Origin: Lachnospiraceae bacterium
GTDB lineage: Bacteria; Bacillota; Clostridia; Lachnospirales; Lachnospiraceae
Length of the DNA stretch: 64,000 bases
Direction of reading: 5' to 3'
Assembly: GCA_017463255.1 (NCBI GenBank)
Contig: JAFTPP010000002.1
Span: forward strand, 163,712-227,711
This document shows, one piece after another, positions 25,597 to 34,770 of this stretch; the first letter of the stretch is position 1, and each line of letters opens with the position of its first letter. The notes under the pieces are model-generated. The model did no database searches. It saw only the letters and a list, made by a program, of their open reading frames with translations, and had not been told where the DNA came from. Made by a program: the position numbers and the translations under genes.

Positions 25597-27144
25597 TTAC
25601 TCTATATTAAATGAACAAGCATTTACATCCGTTCCGTCAGTTAAAGAAGCCACGCCACCGGACAATGTAAGATACTGTCCTTCAAAACCGACTGCTTCAA
25701 AAGAAATTCCGCTTCCTGCAAGACCTGTTACAGTCTTAAAGGTCTGAATCTCTGCCATTTTCCCCGTTGAATCCTGGGTAAGCCCTACTGCTCCTTCATA
25801 AGCCGTAATATAAAGTCCCGGCTTGTTATAAGATTCAATAGAAACATAATATGTATTGGCTGCGTCAGCCTTCCCCTGTACAATTTCCCACAAAGTATCT
25901 GCTTCACTTGTATTCTTTAAATTACTGCCAAGTTCCACATTCTTGTACGGATATTTATCATCCCCCGGCGCATTATTAAACTTCTTATGTGCCAACACCT
26001 CGCCGTTTAATGCCGTCAAGGTACTTGTGTTTCCACTGATTCCGGTTGCCGTTTCCTGAATATAGTTAACGGTTCCGTCTGCATCAAATACTACCTCTTC
26101 CACACAGGCGACACGTCTGAAACCACTACCCTTTGGCAAAGAACCGTTATGGTAGATAAAATAAGTCTTTCCTAAGAAATCCACTACTGCAGGATGATTG
26201 GTATTGGATGTAACGGATGGTTCCATAATAATGTCACCATACATCCAGTCGCCTCCCATCAAATCATCCGTTGTTGCATATGCCATCTGTTCTCTCCATC
26301 CATAGGCATAGAACAGATAGTAGTCTCCGTAATAATCCCCGTTTTCATCCTGTCTTCTGTAAATCCATGGTGCTTCCGTAAAGGAAGGTGGATTCTTGTG
26401 ACTGACAACATCTTTACCAAATAAGATCTGTCCGTCGCCGTCATAATCTTTTACCGATACCATGTCTTCATTTAACTCACACATATATAATTTAGAGTTA
26501 CCCCAGCAAAGGTATCTGTGCTCCACACCCTTTTCATCTGTTTCAATCCACACCGTAGGGTCAATATCATTCCATGCGGAAGTCTCATCTGTGGTAAAAG
26601 AACCTTTGACAATGGCGTCACCTACATTTACAAAAGGACCTGTAGGGCTTTCCGATACTGCCACACCGATGGACTGTTTTCCGCTGTCCGTTTTATCCCA
26701 TGAGCAAAAGTAAAAATAGTACATATCTTTACCGGAGACTTCGTCATAATGCATTGCCACCTGGCCTGCCCATGCTGCGTTCTTATCTGCCCACTTTACG
26801 TCCGACATGGATAACACAACGCCTTCGTACGTCCAGTTCACCATATCCTTCGTTGAATAACACAGATACTCAGGAATGACATAGGATTCTCCTCCTGCCG
26901 TATCATGTCCCGTATAAAGATATAAGGTATCTCCCACAACAAGAGCTGACGGGTCACCGCCGTAGGTAAGTGTTCCTTCACCGTCAAAACCACCGATTGG
27001 ATTGCCGTATCCGCTCTTTGCAATTTCTATTGGTTCTCCCGGCTTACTGCCTGTATCCGTATCTGCTGAATCCTTATTTGAACATGCAGTCACAGAAAGC
27101 GCCATTAGGCCAGCTAATAATATACTGATGATTCTTTTTTTCAT
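25597..27144 (-). CDS. GH43-type glycoside hydrolase lipoprotein
   Basis: A 515-residue protein from ATG at 27144 after AAGAGGTAAAC. A lipobox LSVTAC anchors it at the cell surface. The five-bladed propeller of family GH43 is suggested by YGGDPSALVVGDTLYLYTGH (catalytic Asp in GGDP), AWNDIDPTVWIE (the second conserved Asp in DIDP), and SFTEAPWIYRR (proton-donor Glu in TEAP). Residues about 385-515 look like an added beta-sandwich for carbohydrate binding. Likely substrates are arabinose- or xylose-containing plant polysaccharides. It is the first gene of an operon with the hybrid kinase. Its ribosome binding site comes immediately after a strong hairpin, so no promoter fits between them. Confidence 0.85.
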   Translation of the reverse strand: MKKRIISILLAGLMALSVTACSNKDSADTDTGSKPGEPIEIAKSGYGNPIGGFDGEGTLTYGGDPSALVVGDTLYLYTGHDTAGGESYVIPEYLCYSTKDMVNWTYEGVVLSMSDVKWADKNAAWAGQVAMHYDEVSGKDMYYFYFCSWDKTDSGKQSIGVAVSESPTGPFVNVGDAIVKGSFTTDETSAWNDIDPTVWIETDEKGVEHRYLCWGNSKLYMCELNEDMVSVKDYDGDGQILFGKDVVSHKNPPSFTEAPWIYRRQDENGDYYGDYYLFYAYGWREQMAYATTDDLMGGDWMYGDIIMEPSVTSNTNHPAVVDFLGKTYFIYHNGSLPKGSGFRRVACVEEVVFDADGTVNYIQETATGISGNTSTLTALNGEVLAHKKFNNAPGDDKYPYKNVELGSNLKNTSEADTLWEIVQGKADAANTYYVSIESYNKPGLYITAYEGAVGLTQDSTGKMAEIQTFKTVTGLAGSGISFEAVGFEGQYLTLSGGVASLTDGTDVNACSFNIE

Positions 27145-27161
27145 GTTTACCTCTTGAATCC

Positions 27162-27196
27162 AAAAAATTTGTCGCGGTGCATGCACACACCGCGAC
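27162..27196 (-). terminator. terminator or attenuator hairpin before the GH43 gene
   Basis: Perfect 9-bp arms GTCGCGGTG (27171-27179) and CACCGCGAC (27188-27196), 8-base loop, followed on the minus strand by AAATTTTTT. It ends the 279-residue transglutaminase-like gene upstream. The GH43 ribosome binding site begins about 10 bp later, so GH43 transcripts must pass through it or begin just before it. Confidence 0.85.
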
Positions 27197-27241
27197 ATAC
27201 CATTTCAGTATACTATAACTTCATTCTTTTTTCCATTGTTT

Positions 27242-28081
27242 TTACCACACATTTAACACAATTGCTGATTTTCCTTCGTAGTCTTTTGGAACCTGTCCGA
27301 TTCCCCATCCTGTATTGGTGGCTTCTACATAATAATATGCATCTCCTGCGTACTCGTAGTAAACGCCTTCCCTGCTTTTATCTGCCTTAATTCCTACTGC
27401 CATATGATCACTGTACAGCAACAATACACTTCCGTATCCCATTTCCTTAAAAATAGCTGCCATAAGCATTGATACGTCTTCGCAGTCCCCGGTTCCTTTG
27501 TATAAAGTTTCAATAATGTACTGTGGATAATTACCGTTACTGTCTGTTTTATATGTTATACAGCTCTGCACAAAATTCATAGCTTCTAATACAAGTTCAT
27601 AATCAGAATAACCGGCCTGAATCTGAATATCTTTCAATGCTCCCACTACCTGCTTAGCGTAAGCCTTACTGTATGCATCTTTTACATAATTAGGATATTC
27701 TTGTTCCAAATAGTATCTGTCCAAACCGCCATAATACTTGTATACGTTGTAATCAATATTTAAAATCATGTACGCCTCTCTGTTATCATGAGTGATCCAT
27801 GTATATTTTACTTCACGGTAATCTGTTTCGGTTCCCTGATAATCCGGCACCCTTGTATCTACCACTTGCTTTGTCTGAGTCTTAGTTGCAGTGGTCTTTG
27901 CAGCATTATTTTTTGTATATCTGTTTTTGGTAGCGTAGGTAGTGCTTGTCTTTGTTGTGGTTATATTATTGTATCCATAGTTGTATCGGGGTTGATAACC
28001 GCTATCCTGCATATCTTCAATAAAAACAAAAAGAAGAATTGCTGTAACTGCGATGAATAAGAATTTTACTAATTTTTTCAT
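27242..28081 (-). CDS. exported transglutaminase-like protein
   Basis: A 279-residue protein from ATG at 28081 after GCGGAGGAAATACCTT. Residues 1-22 form a membrane anchor or signal (KLVKFLFIAVTAILLFVF). Residues about 30-80 are a Thr/Lys/Asn/Tyr-rich linker. Residues 130-279 show a transglutaminase-like fold: catalytic Cys in GTGDCEDVSMLMAAIFKEMG, His in LYSDHMAVGI and an acidic residue in YYVEATN. Proteins of this kind act outside the cell as proteases, crosslinkers or peptide-binding proteins. It is transcribed alone, divergent from trkA, and ends at the hairpin 27162-27196. Confidence 0.8.
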   Translation of the reverse strand: MKKLVKFLFIAVTAILLFVFIEDMQDSGYQPRYNYGYNNITTTKTSTTYATKNRYTKNNAAKTTATKTQTKQVVDTRVPDYQGTETDYREVKYTWITHDNREAYMILNIDYNVYKYYGGLDRYYLEQEYPNYVKDAYSKAYAKQVVGALKDIQIQAGYSDYELVLEAMNFVQSCITYKTDSNGNYPQYIIETLYKGTGDCEDVSMLMAAIFKEMGYGSVLLLYSDHMAVGIKADKSREGVYYEYAGDAYYYVEATNTGWGIGQVPKDYEGKSAIVLNVW

Positions 28082-28257
28082 AAGGTATTTCCTCCGCTTT
28101 ATCTGTTGTTCTGATGGATAGATGCACTTTGCTTTCATTAGGTTTTATTTTTTTTAAATTTTTTCAAAAAATTTTTAATACTTTATTTATCAGCTCATAA
28201 GTGGTATATTGATAAAGACTTAATTTCATTTTTTCATATAGTAAAAAGAGGTAAGAA

Positions 28258-29649
28258 ATGTTTGGAGAATCACAAAATAAAAAAGAAAAACTGAACATCA
28301 TCATCGTAGGCTCCGGACGAGTAGGCGCGACCCTCGTAGAACAGTTAGGTAAAGAAGGCAATGACATTACCATCATTGACAAAGACGCAAGCAAAATCCA
28401 GTCCATTACCAATTTGTATGACGTTATGGGTGTAGTTGGTAATGGTGCCAGCTACAGTGTCCTGATGGAAGCCGGAATCGAAAACACCGACCTGTTCATT
28501 GCCGTAACAGAATCCGATGAATTAAATCTTTTATGCTGTACCGTTGCCAAACGTGTCAGCGACTGTTCTGCCATTGCAAGAGTACGTACCCCTGACTACA
28601 GCAAGGAAGTAGGTTACTTAAGAGAAAAATTAGGACTCGCCATGATTATTAACCCGGCTTTAGAATCAGCCAAGGAAGTAGCCCGTATTCTCTATATGCC
28701 AACTGCCCTTGAGGTCAACTCCTTTGCTCACGGTCAGGCAGAGTTAATTAAATTTAAAATTCCAAAGGGAAATGTTTTGTGCGATTTGGCAATTGCAGAA
28801 ATTGCAAAGAAGCTGTCCCATAATGTGCTGATATGTGCAACCGAACGTGATGGCGAAGTATATATTCCTTCCGGTAATTTCGTATTAAAAGAAGATGACA
28901 TAATTTCTTTTGTTTCTACCAGAAAAAGTGCCAAACGCTTCTTTGACGCTATCGGCTTTAAGACTAACCACGTACGCGACACCATGATTATTGGAGGCGG
29001 TACCACCTCTTATTATCTGGCAGACCAGTTAATTCATGCGGGAATCGATGTTAAGATTATAGAACGTGACAGGGAACGTTGCGAGGAACTCAGTGTTCTG
29101 CTTCCCAAAGCCATTATTATTAACGGCGACGGAACCGATGAAGAATTGTTAAAAGAAGAAGGTATTCATACAGTTGAATCTTTTGTTCCGCTTACAGGAA
29201 TTGATGAAGAAAACATCATGCTGACTCTTTTTGCAAGGCAGGTGTCCAATACAAAAGTAATTACAAAAATTAATCATATTACCTTTAAGGATGTAATCAA
29301 TAATTTGGATTTGGGAAGCGTTATCTATCCCAGATACATTACTTCGGAAGCAATTATCGCCTATGCACGTGCGAAAAAGGATTCCCTTGGAAGTAATATT
29401 GAAACGCTCTACCACTTATTTGATTCCAGAGTGGAAGCAATTGAGTTTTTGGTACGTAACGACTCAGAAATCACCAACATACCATTGATGAATCTTTCCT
29501 TAAAGAAAAATTTATTGATATCTTTCATTAACCGTAACGGCTCTATCATCATACCAAGTGGTCAGGACTGCATTAAGGCAGGGGATACCGTTATGATTGT
29601 AACAACCCACACGGGATTTGATGATATTTTGGATATTTTAGAGCAGTAG
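28258..29649 (+). CDS. trkA: Trk potassium uptake regulatory subunit TrkA
   Basis: A 463-residue cytoplasmic protein with two RCK units. The first NAD-binding motif is IIIVGSGRVGATLVEQLG near residue 15 and the second is MIIGGGTTSYYLADQL near 243; a TrkA-C domain follows each half (VLCDLAIAEI and IPLMNLSLKKN). It gates TrkH through nucleotide binding. The ATG at 28258 follows AGAGGTAAGAA. The trkH gene starts 9 bp after its stop, so the pair is an operon. Confidence 0.95.
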   Translation: MFGESQNKKEKLNIIIVGSGRVGATLVEQLGKEGNDITIIDKDASKIQSITNLYDVMGVVGNGASYSVLMEAGIENTDLFIAVTESDELNLLCCTVAKRVSDCSAIARVRTPDYSKEVGYLREKLGLAMIINPALESAKEVARILYMPTALEVNSFAHGQAELIKFKIPKGNVLCDLAIAEIAKKLSHNVLICATERDGEVYIPSGNFVLKEDDIISFVSTRKSAKRFFDAIGFKTNHVRDTMIIGGGTTSYYLADQLIHAGIDVKIIERDRERCEELSVLLPKAIIINGDGTDEELLKEEGIHTVESFVPLTGIDEENIMLTLFARQVSNTKVITKINHITFKDVINNLDLGSVIYPRYITSEAIIAYARAKKDSLGSNIETLYHLFDSRVEAIEFLVRNDSEITNIPLMNLSLKKNLLISFINRNGSIIIPSGQDCIKAGDTVMIVTTHTGFDDILDILEQ

Positions 29650-29658
29650 GAGGATACT

Positions 29659-31137
29659 ATGAATTTTTCCATGATTCGTTACATCCTCGGATGTGTACTA
29701 AAAATTGAAGCTGCATTTATGCTGATTCCATGTCTCACCGCTCTTATTTACAGGGAGAAAGACGGATTCATCTATCTTGCAGTAGCCATTGGCAGTGCTT
29801 TCATCGGACAGATAATGTCCCTAAGAAAGCCCAAGCATAATGTGTTTTACTTAAAAGAGGGTTGTGTTGCCACCTCATTAAGCTGGATTATTATGAGTCT
29901 TTTTGGTTCCCTCCCTTTTATTTTTACAGGTGCTATCCCATCCTTTACGGATGCAATGTTTGAAACAGTATCCGGCTTTACCACAACGGGTGCCAGCATT
30001 TTACCTGAGGTAGAGTCCCTTTCCCACTGTAATATAATGTGGCGAAGCTTTACCCATTGGATTGGAGGTATGGGAGTTTTAGTATTTTTACTTGCCATCA
30101 TCCCTATGAGTGGTGGCTCCCACATTAATCTTATGCGTGCAGAAAGCCCGGGACCTTCTGTGGGAAAACTGGTTCCAAAAATCAAGCACACTGCCAGAAT
30201 TCTTTATTTGATTTATCTTGGCATGACAATTTTACAGGCAATTCTTCTGATAATAGGAAAAATGCCGGTATTTGAAGCTATTAACACAGCCGTAGCCACT
30301 GCCGGAACCGGTGGCTTTGGTATCAAAAACGATAGTTTTGCAAGTTACTCACCATACTTACAATGGGTAACTACCATTTTTATGATTTTGTTCGGTGTGA
30401 ACTTTAATGTATACTATTTAATATTGTTACGTAAGTTCAAAAAGGCTTTCTTTGTAGAAGAAGTACGATACTATTTTATAATGATTTTTGCAGCAACCGG
30501 AATCATAACCCTTAATCTGATTGAAACTTCAACAAATGCTTTTAAAGCATTAACAGATGCTTCTTTCCAGGTAGCATCCCTGGTATCCTCCACAGGATTT
30601 GCTTCCGCAGACTTTGACCAATGGAGTGGCACCTGCCGCACTGTTTTGATGCTTATAATGTTTGTGGGAGCCTGTGCCGGAAGTACCGGTGGCGGTATTA
30701 AAGTGTCCCGTTTCGTGGTTATGATTAAAACAGTAATTAAGGAATTACATTCCTACATTCATCCAAAAAGTGTTAAAAAAATAAAATTGGAAGGAAAGGA
30801 AGTAGAACATGAAGTAGTTCGTTCCATCAACGTTTACTTTATGACTTTCTTTATCCTGTTTGCTTTGTCCGTCTTTTTACTTTCTTTTGACGGGCACGAT
30901 TTAGTCACCAATTTTACCGCTACACTGGCGACGATAAATAACATTGGTCCCGGACTTGAACTGGTAGGGCCCACACAGAACTTTTCGTTCTTCTCGGATT
31001 TTTCCAAATACGTCCTCATATTTAACATGCTCGCCGGACGTTTGGAATTATTCCCCCTTCTTCTTCTGTTCCATCCCGGAACCTGGAAGGGAATTCTTCG
31101 CAGAAGAACACGCAGTATTACGGATAAGCATTCCTAG
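29659..31137 (+). CDS. trkH: Trk potassium uptake channel subunit TrkH
   Basis: A 492-residue membrane protein with four membrane-pore-membrane repeats. Selectivity filter segments are visible as TTTGASIL, TAGTGGFGIKN, SSTGFASAD and NIGPGLELVG, and GSTGGGIKVSR is the conserved post-pore motif. It imports K+ across the plasma membrane and is gated by TrkA encoded just upstream. The ATG at 29659 follows AGGAGGATACT. It ends at a large bidirectional terminator. Confidence 0.95.
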   Translation: MNFSMIRYILGCVLKIEAAFMLIPCLTALIYREKDGFIYLAVAIGSAFIGQIMSLRKPKHNVFYLKEGCVATSLSWIIMSLFGSLPFIFTGAIPSFTDAMFETVSGFTTTGASILPEVESLSHCNIMWRSFTHWIGGMGVLVFLLAIIPMSGGSHINLMRAESPGPSVGKLVPKIKHTARILYLIYLGMTILQAILLIIGKMPVFEAINTAVATAGTGGFGIKNDSFASYSPYLQWVTTIFMILFGVNFNVYYLILLRKFKKAFFVEEVRYYFIMIFAATGIITLNLIETSTNAFKALTDASFQVASLVSSTGFASADFDQWSGTCRTVLMLIMFVGACAGSTGGGIKVSRFVVMIKTVIKELHSYIHPKSVKKIKLEGKEVEHEVVRSINVYFMTFFILFALSVFLLSFDGHDLVTNFTATLATINNIGPGLELVGPTQNFSFFSDFSKYVLIFNMLAGRLELFPLLLLFHPGTWKGILRRRTRSITDKHS

Positions 31138-31145
31138 GTAAACAA

Positions 31146-31208
31146 AAAAAGTCCCCAAGGTTGATATGTACCCAGAATTCTGGGTACATATCAGGTTTGG
31201 GGACTTTT
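31146..31208. terminator. long bidirectional terminator with 32-bp perfect palindrome
   Basis: Outer arms AAAAGTCCCCAA and TTGGGGACTTTTT flank a zero-loop perfect palindrome at 31162-31193 (left half TGATATGTACCCAGAA). Convergent genes trkH (+) and the 798-residue transglutaminase gene (-) end on either side. The hairpin is far longer than usual for a terminator. Confidence 0.85.
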
Positions 31209-31210
31209 TA

Positions 31211-33607
31211 TTATACTTTCATCGTGTTTTTACAGTAAAGATATACGATCCATCTTTGTTTTTTTAGCAATTGAAGCAACTTCCTTCTATCCTCTAAAGC
31301 AATCTGAAGTATGCCTTCGTTTACTTCTTTATTGCCGTAAAGTATTTCTTCGTATGGAGTTAACGAAACAAGCTCTAATTTGTCTGCCTGTATACGCCCT
31401 TTTAATTCGGTCAATGTTTCATTATCCTTATGACTCACTCCGAGATAATGAAGCAACTGCAAATTTTGACGCATAGCAATTGATATTTTTTCCGCAATGC
31501 TTCTCTTATCACGCTTTTTCTTGTTAAGTATGGTAGTTATCAAGATCCCTGCTGTTGTAACAACAATAATGATACCTGCCACAAGCACTGTCTTAAATGC
31601 TTCCGATTCCGGTTTTATACCGGTATCTTCTTTTGCTGCGTCATTAGTAAGCACATCCGCCGAATCATCCGGTACATTTTCCGGTTCTTCCATTGGTTCT
31701 TCTTTTGTTTCCTCTATTAGTTCCTCTTTTCGTTCCTCGTCCTCTTCATCCCATCTGTCGTCTTGGGTTTCCCAAGAGGTATAGCGCATTCCGCCATAGC
31801 CCGGAGTTGGTTCAAAGGGTATCCATCCGATTCCTTCAATATATGCTTCCGGCCATCCGTGTGCCATACCGGAATATATTGTCTTCTTTCCTGCTCCGTT
31901 TACCGGCAGACAATACCCTTCCACATAGCGTGTAGGGATTCCCTCTGCTCTGGCTAACATAACAAAAGCGGTTGCAAAATAACTGCAGTAGCCTTTTTGA
32001 TTCTCAAACAGGAAATATTCTAAAAACTCAGATTCTGAGTCAATACTTTTCGGGTAATCTCCCAGCAAAAGAGTGTATTCCAAATCATTTAACGCATTCT
32101 CTATAGCACGCAGCTTTTCAATATCCGTTTCAGCTTCCCCGGTAATCTTCTCAAGATACGTTTGCACTTTAGGAGATAATTCCGGTGCTTTTCCGTACAC
32201 TTTATAAATATTCTCCCGGTGTTTGTTAAGATCTTCTAAAGAAAAACGCGTTTCACTATTATCTGCAAAATACATTTTCTGCATTTTTTTCCAAGTTTGC
32301 TCATCATAAGTAAACTCTGAGCTTATAAACTCATCAAACTTTGGATGATTGAGATTCATTTGGGCAAAGTATACCTGATATCTGGTTCCATAGCCTTTCT
32401 CTTCTTCAAAGAACATATTTCCATTCTTGATAACATACGGAATCGTATTATCTACTTTTTGAAACAGATAGTCAGGCTCAATCTTATCCTTATCAGTTTT
32501 CTCAACAATCCAAGTCTTTAATGGTGTGTAGACCATATCAGTCAACGTATATTCAAATCCTATTTCTATCGAAGTCATTAACAGATAATCCGATATGTTC
32601 ACATCATCATATAACCGGGAGGCACATAGGGATTCCATAGCATCCAGCACTCTGTCGTTTTCATTACTCTCATTATTAACTGTCCATTGTTTACCGTCAA
32701 AAGAATCATATACACTTCCAATCAGATATAGATTACTGGGAATTTTGTATTCCATTTTAACGTAAAGTACTTCTTCTTTTTCTTTGCTGATGTTGCCTAA
32801 TAGCTTTCCGGCATCAGAAATTCCTGCCGAAAAGAGTTCTTCCGGCTCACTGTCTGTTTCAAACATCTTTTCCAGATACAAATACATATTTACAAATTTT
32901 TGATATATGTTTTTGGCAAACTGCCAATCAAATGGCTTATCTGACATTGGCATCAATGTCATTAAAACAAAGTACACAAGCATAAACGGCATGAACCAAA
33001 CCATGTGACACTTTTTCTTACCGCTGCGGGTTTTGTGCCACCGTTTCTGGACCCATTCCATCACTGTCATAATAACAAACATAAAAATGCACACTGCTGT
33101 CATATGACGAAAAGATGTACCTGCATACAAATCCCAAACCGCCGCTATCAGCAAGGCCACTGCCGAAGCACTTCTAATAATAAGCACCTTTTCCATCAGT
33201 AACCATACAAAATAGCAACCGGTTGTCACCAAAAAAATTTGAACCCGTTCGTGCCATGCACTCCATGCAAACATTTCCGGTCTTTTCCCAATCATACCGT
33301 AATAGTATGTCTGTCCAAATTCAATGATTCCTTCCTTTCCTGCATTCCCAACGGCAAGTACGATAACTGCTGCCAGTACACCAAGCAGTACATATCGTAT
33401 TCTTTTTTCAAACTTTGTAAAAAAAGCAAACAAAATAAGCAGGAAAAGTGCAAACAGCCAGTCCGTAACATCCATACCGGCCTTGCTGTACTTATTATAA
33501 AACTCTGTTTTCGAATGTGTCCCTATTCCAAGCGCATTGCCAAACCAGTATAAACATAGTAACGTCAGCAAAAAACTATTCCAAAGGCGGGATATTCTCT
33601 TTTCCAT
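31211..33607 (-). CDS. TgpA-like membrane transglutaminase-domain protein
   Basis: A 798-residue protein with five to six N-terminal helices (residues 10-225), an extracellular part, a transglutaminase core, and one more helix near residue 690 before a cytoplasmic tail. The catalytic Cys is in NQKGYCSYFATAFVMLAR, followed by GIPTRYVEGY, with His in MAHGWPEAYIEG and Asp/Glu in IPFEPTPGY. An acidic low-complexity stretch (EEDEERKEELIEETKEEP) precedes the last helix. The start at 33607 shares one base with the stop of the DUF58 gene (TAATG), with GGAGGG inside that gene. The trio MoxR, DUF58 and transglutaminase is a common operon thought to assemble or modify envelope proteins. Confidence 0.9.
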   Translation of the reverse strand: MEKRISRLWNSFLLTLLCLYWFGNALGIGTHSKTEFYNKYSKAGMDVTDWLFALFLLILFAFFTKFEKRIRYVLLGVLAAVIVLAVGNAGKEGIIEFGQTYYYGMIGKRPEMFAWSAWHERVQIFLVTTGCYFVWLLMEKVLIIRSASAVALLIAAVWDLYAGTSFRHMTAVCIFMFVIMTVMEWVQKRWHKTRSGKKKCHMVWFMPFMLVYFVLMTLMPMSDKPFDWQFAKNIYQKFVNMYLYLEKMFETDSEPEELFSAGISDAGKLLGNISKEKEEVLYVKMEYKIPSNLYLIGSVYDSFDGKQWTVNNESNENDRVLDAMESLCASRLYDDVNISDYLLMTSIEIGFEYTLTDMVYTPLKTWIVEKTDKDKIEPDYLFQKVDNTIPYVIKNGNMFFEEEKGYGTRYQVYFAQMNLNHPKFDEFISSEFTYDEQTWKKMQKMYFADNSETRFSLEDLNKHRENIYKVYGKAPELSPKVQTYLEKITGEAETDIEKLRAIENALNDLEYTLLLGDYPKSIDSESEFLEYFLFENQKGYCSYFATAFVMLARAEGIPTRYVEGYCLPVNGAGKKTIYSGMAHGWPEAYIEGIGWIPFEPTPGYGGMRYTSWETQDDRWDEEDEERKEELIEETKEEPMEEPENVPDDSADVLTNDAAKEDTGIKPESEAFKTVLVAGIIIVVTTAGILITTILNKKKRDKRSIAEKISIAMRQNLQLLHYLGVSHKDNETLTELKGRIQADKLELVSLTPYEEILYGNKEVNEGILQIALEDRRKLLQLLKKQRWIVYLYCKNTMKV

Positions 33608-34770
33608 TACAATCCCTCCTGTTGAAGATCAGTCTTGGTTGTCAGACCAATAATCTTAATATTAGCAGATTCATAAACCGAATACTGACTTATATCTTCA
33701 TCCGTTACCACATATAAGACCACCTGCATCTCCATGGATGCTAATTGTTCTGCAACACCTATAATGCTTTCATTCAGTTCATGACAAATTCCTAAGAACA
33801 CTTTAGATTCCGATAAAATACCTGATTCAAACAATTCCTGTAACCGTACAGAGAAACTTTCCTGTGGTAAAAATCCTATTTCTTCTGTCTTATTATAAAA
33901 ATTCTCAAAGTCCTGCAAAGAACTGATCAAAGAATTCTCTTTTCCAAAAAAAACGGAAACAGGCATGTGACGGGTCGTAAAATAATACCCTAACGATACA
34001 AGTACTTCCAACATTTTATTTTCTAAAGGTAAATATACAGCCCGTTCCTTACTATAGGATGTGATATCAAGCAAAATGCTGATACCTTTTTTTACCTCTC
34101 CTATATCCGTTCTGGTTTTAAGTTCACCCGTTTTTGCAGAGGCTTTCCAATGGACTTTTTTTATCGAATCTCCACGTACATAGTCCCTTACCACAGCATC
34201 GGGTTCTGTTTTTTCTGCTGCATTTTCACTTTGCAGGGTTATGATTTCAGATATAGCTTTAATTTCATTAAGGTTCACTATTTTAGGGCGCACTTTAACC
34301 CTGAGAATTCTTCCAATCGTTTTTTCCTTGCAAAACAGACGTAACAAATCTGTTGCAACAATCTTTCGGATTCCCAGTTCATATTCTCCGCGATATTTGC
34401 AACTGAGCATGGTTGTAAATACAAACTCATCCTCAGGCATCAATTCATACTCTTCCCGTTTTGGTGACTCTCTCCAATCCACATATTCATCATACATTTC
34501 AAAACGGACTGAGGTAATTCCCAAACGCCCTTCGTTTTTTATCCGGTAACTGTACGGCACTTCCTGTCCGCCCACAAGTTCCAGCGCATCAAGGCTTTGC
34601 TGCACTTTAAGCACCAAGTGGGCATAAAGCAAATATATCAAAGAAGTAATCGGAAGCAAGGTCATCGCAAAGAAAAAACCATAACTTACTGCGCCTCCAA
34701 AAAAGCTGATAACCACAAGGGACAATAGCCATATAGCACCAAAAATCAGTTTTCTTCTTTTCATAATCAT
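33607..34770 (-). CDS. DUF58 protein, MoxR partner
   Basis: A 387-residue protein with two N-terminal membrane helices (residues 8-50), a beta-rich middle and the DUF58 core DAVVRDYVRGDSIKKVHWKA near residues 190-210, followed by a vWA-like C-terminal part (KGISILLDITSYSKE). Proteins of this family are expected to cooperate with MoxR ATPases. The ATG at 34770 directly follows the stop codon of the moxR gene. Middle gene of the three-gene operon. Confidence 0.88.
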   Translation of the reverse strand: MIMKRRKLIFGAIWLLSLVVISFFGGAVSYGFFFAMTLLPITSLIYLLYAHLVLKVQQSLDALELVGGQEVPYSYRIKNEGRLGITSVRFEMYDEYVDWRESPKREEYELMPEDEFVFTTMLSCKYRGEYELGIRKIVATDLLRLFCKEKTIGRILRVKVRPKIVNLNEIKAISEIITLQSENAAEKTEPDAVVRDYVRGDSIKKVHWKASAKTGELKTRTDIGEVKKGISILLDITSYSKERAVYLPLENKMLEVLVSLGYYFTTRHMPVSVFFGKENSLISSLQDFENFYNKTEEIGFLPQESFSVRLQELFESGILSESKVFLGICHELNESIIGVAEQLASMEMQVVLYVVTDEDISQYSVYESANIKIIGLTTKTDLQQEGL

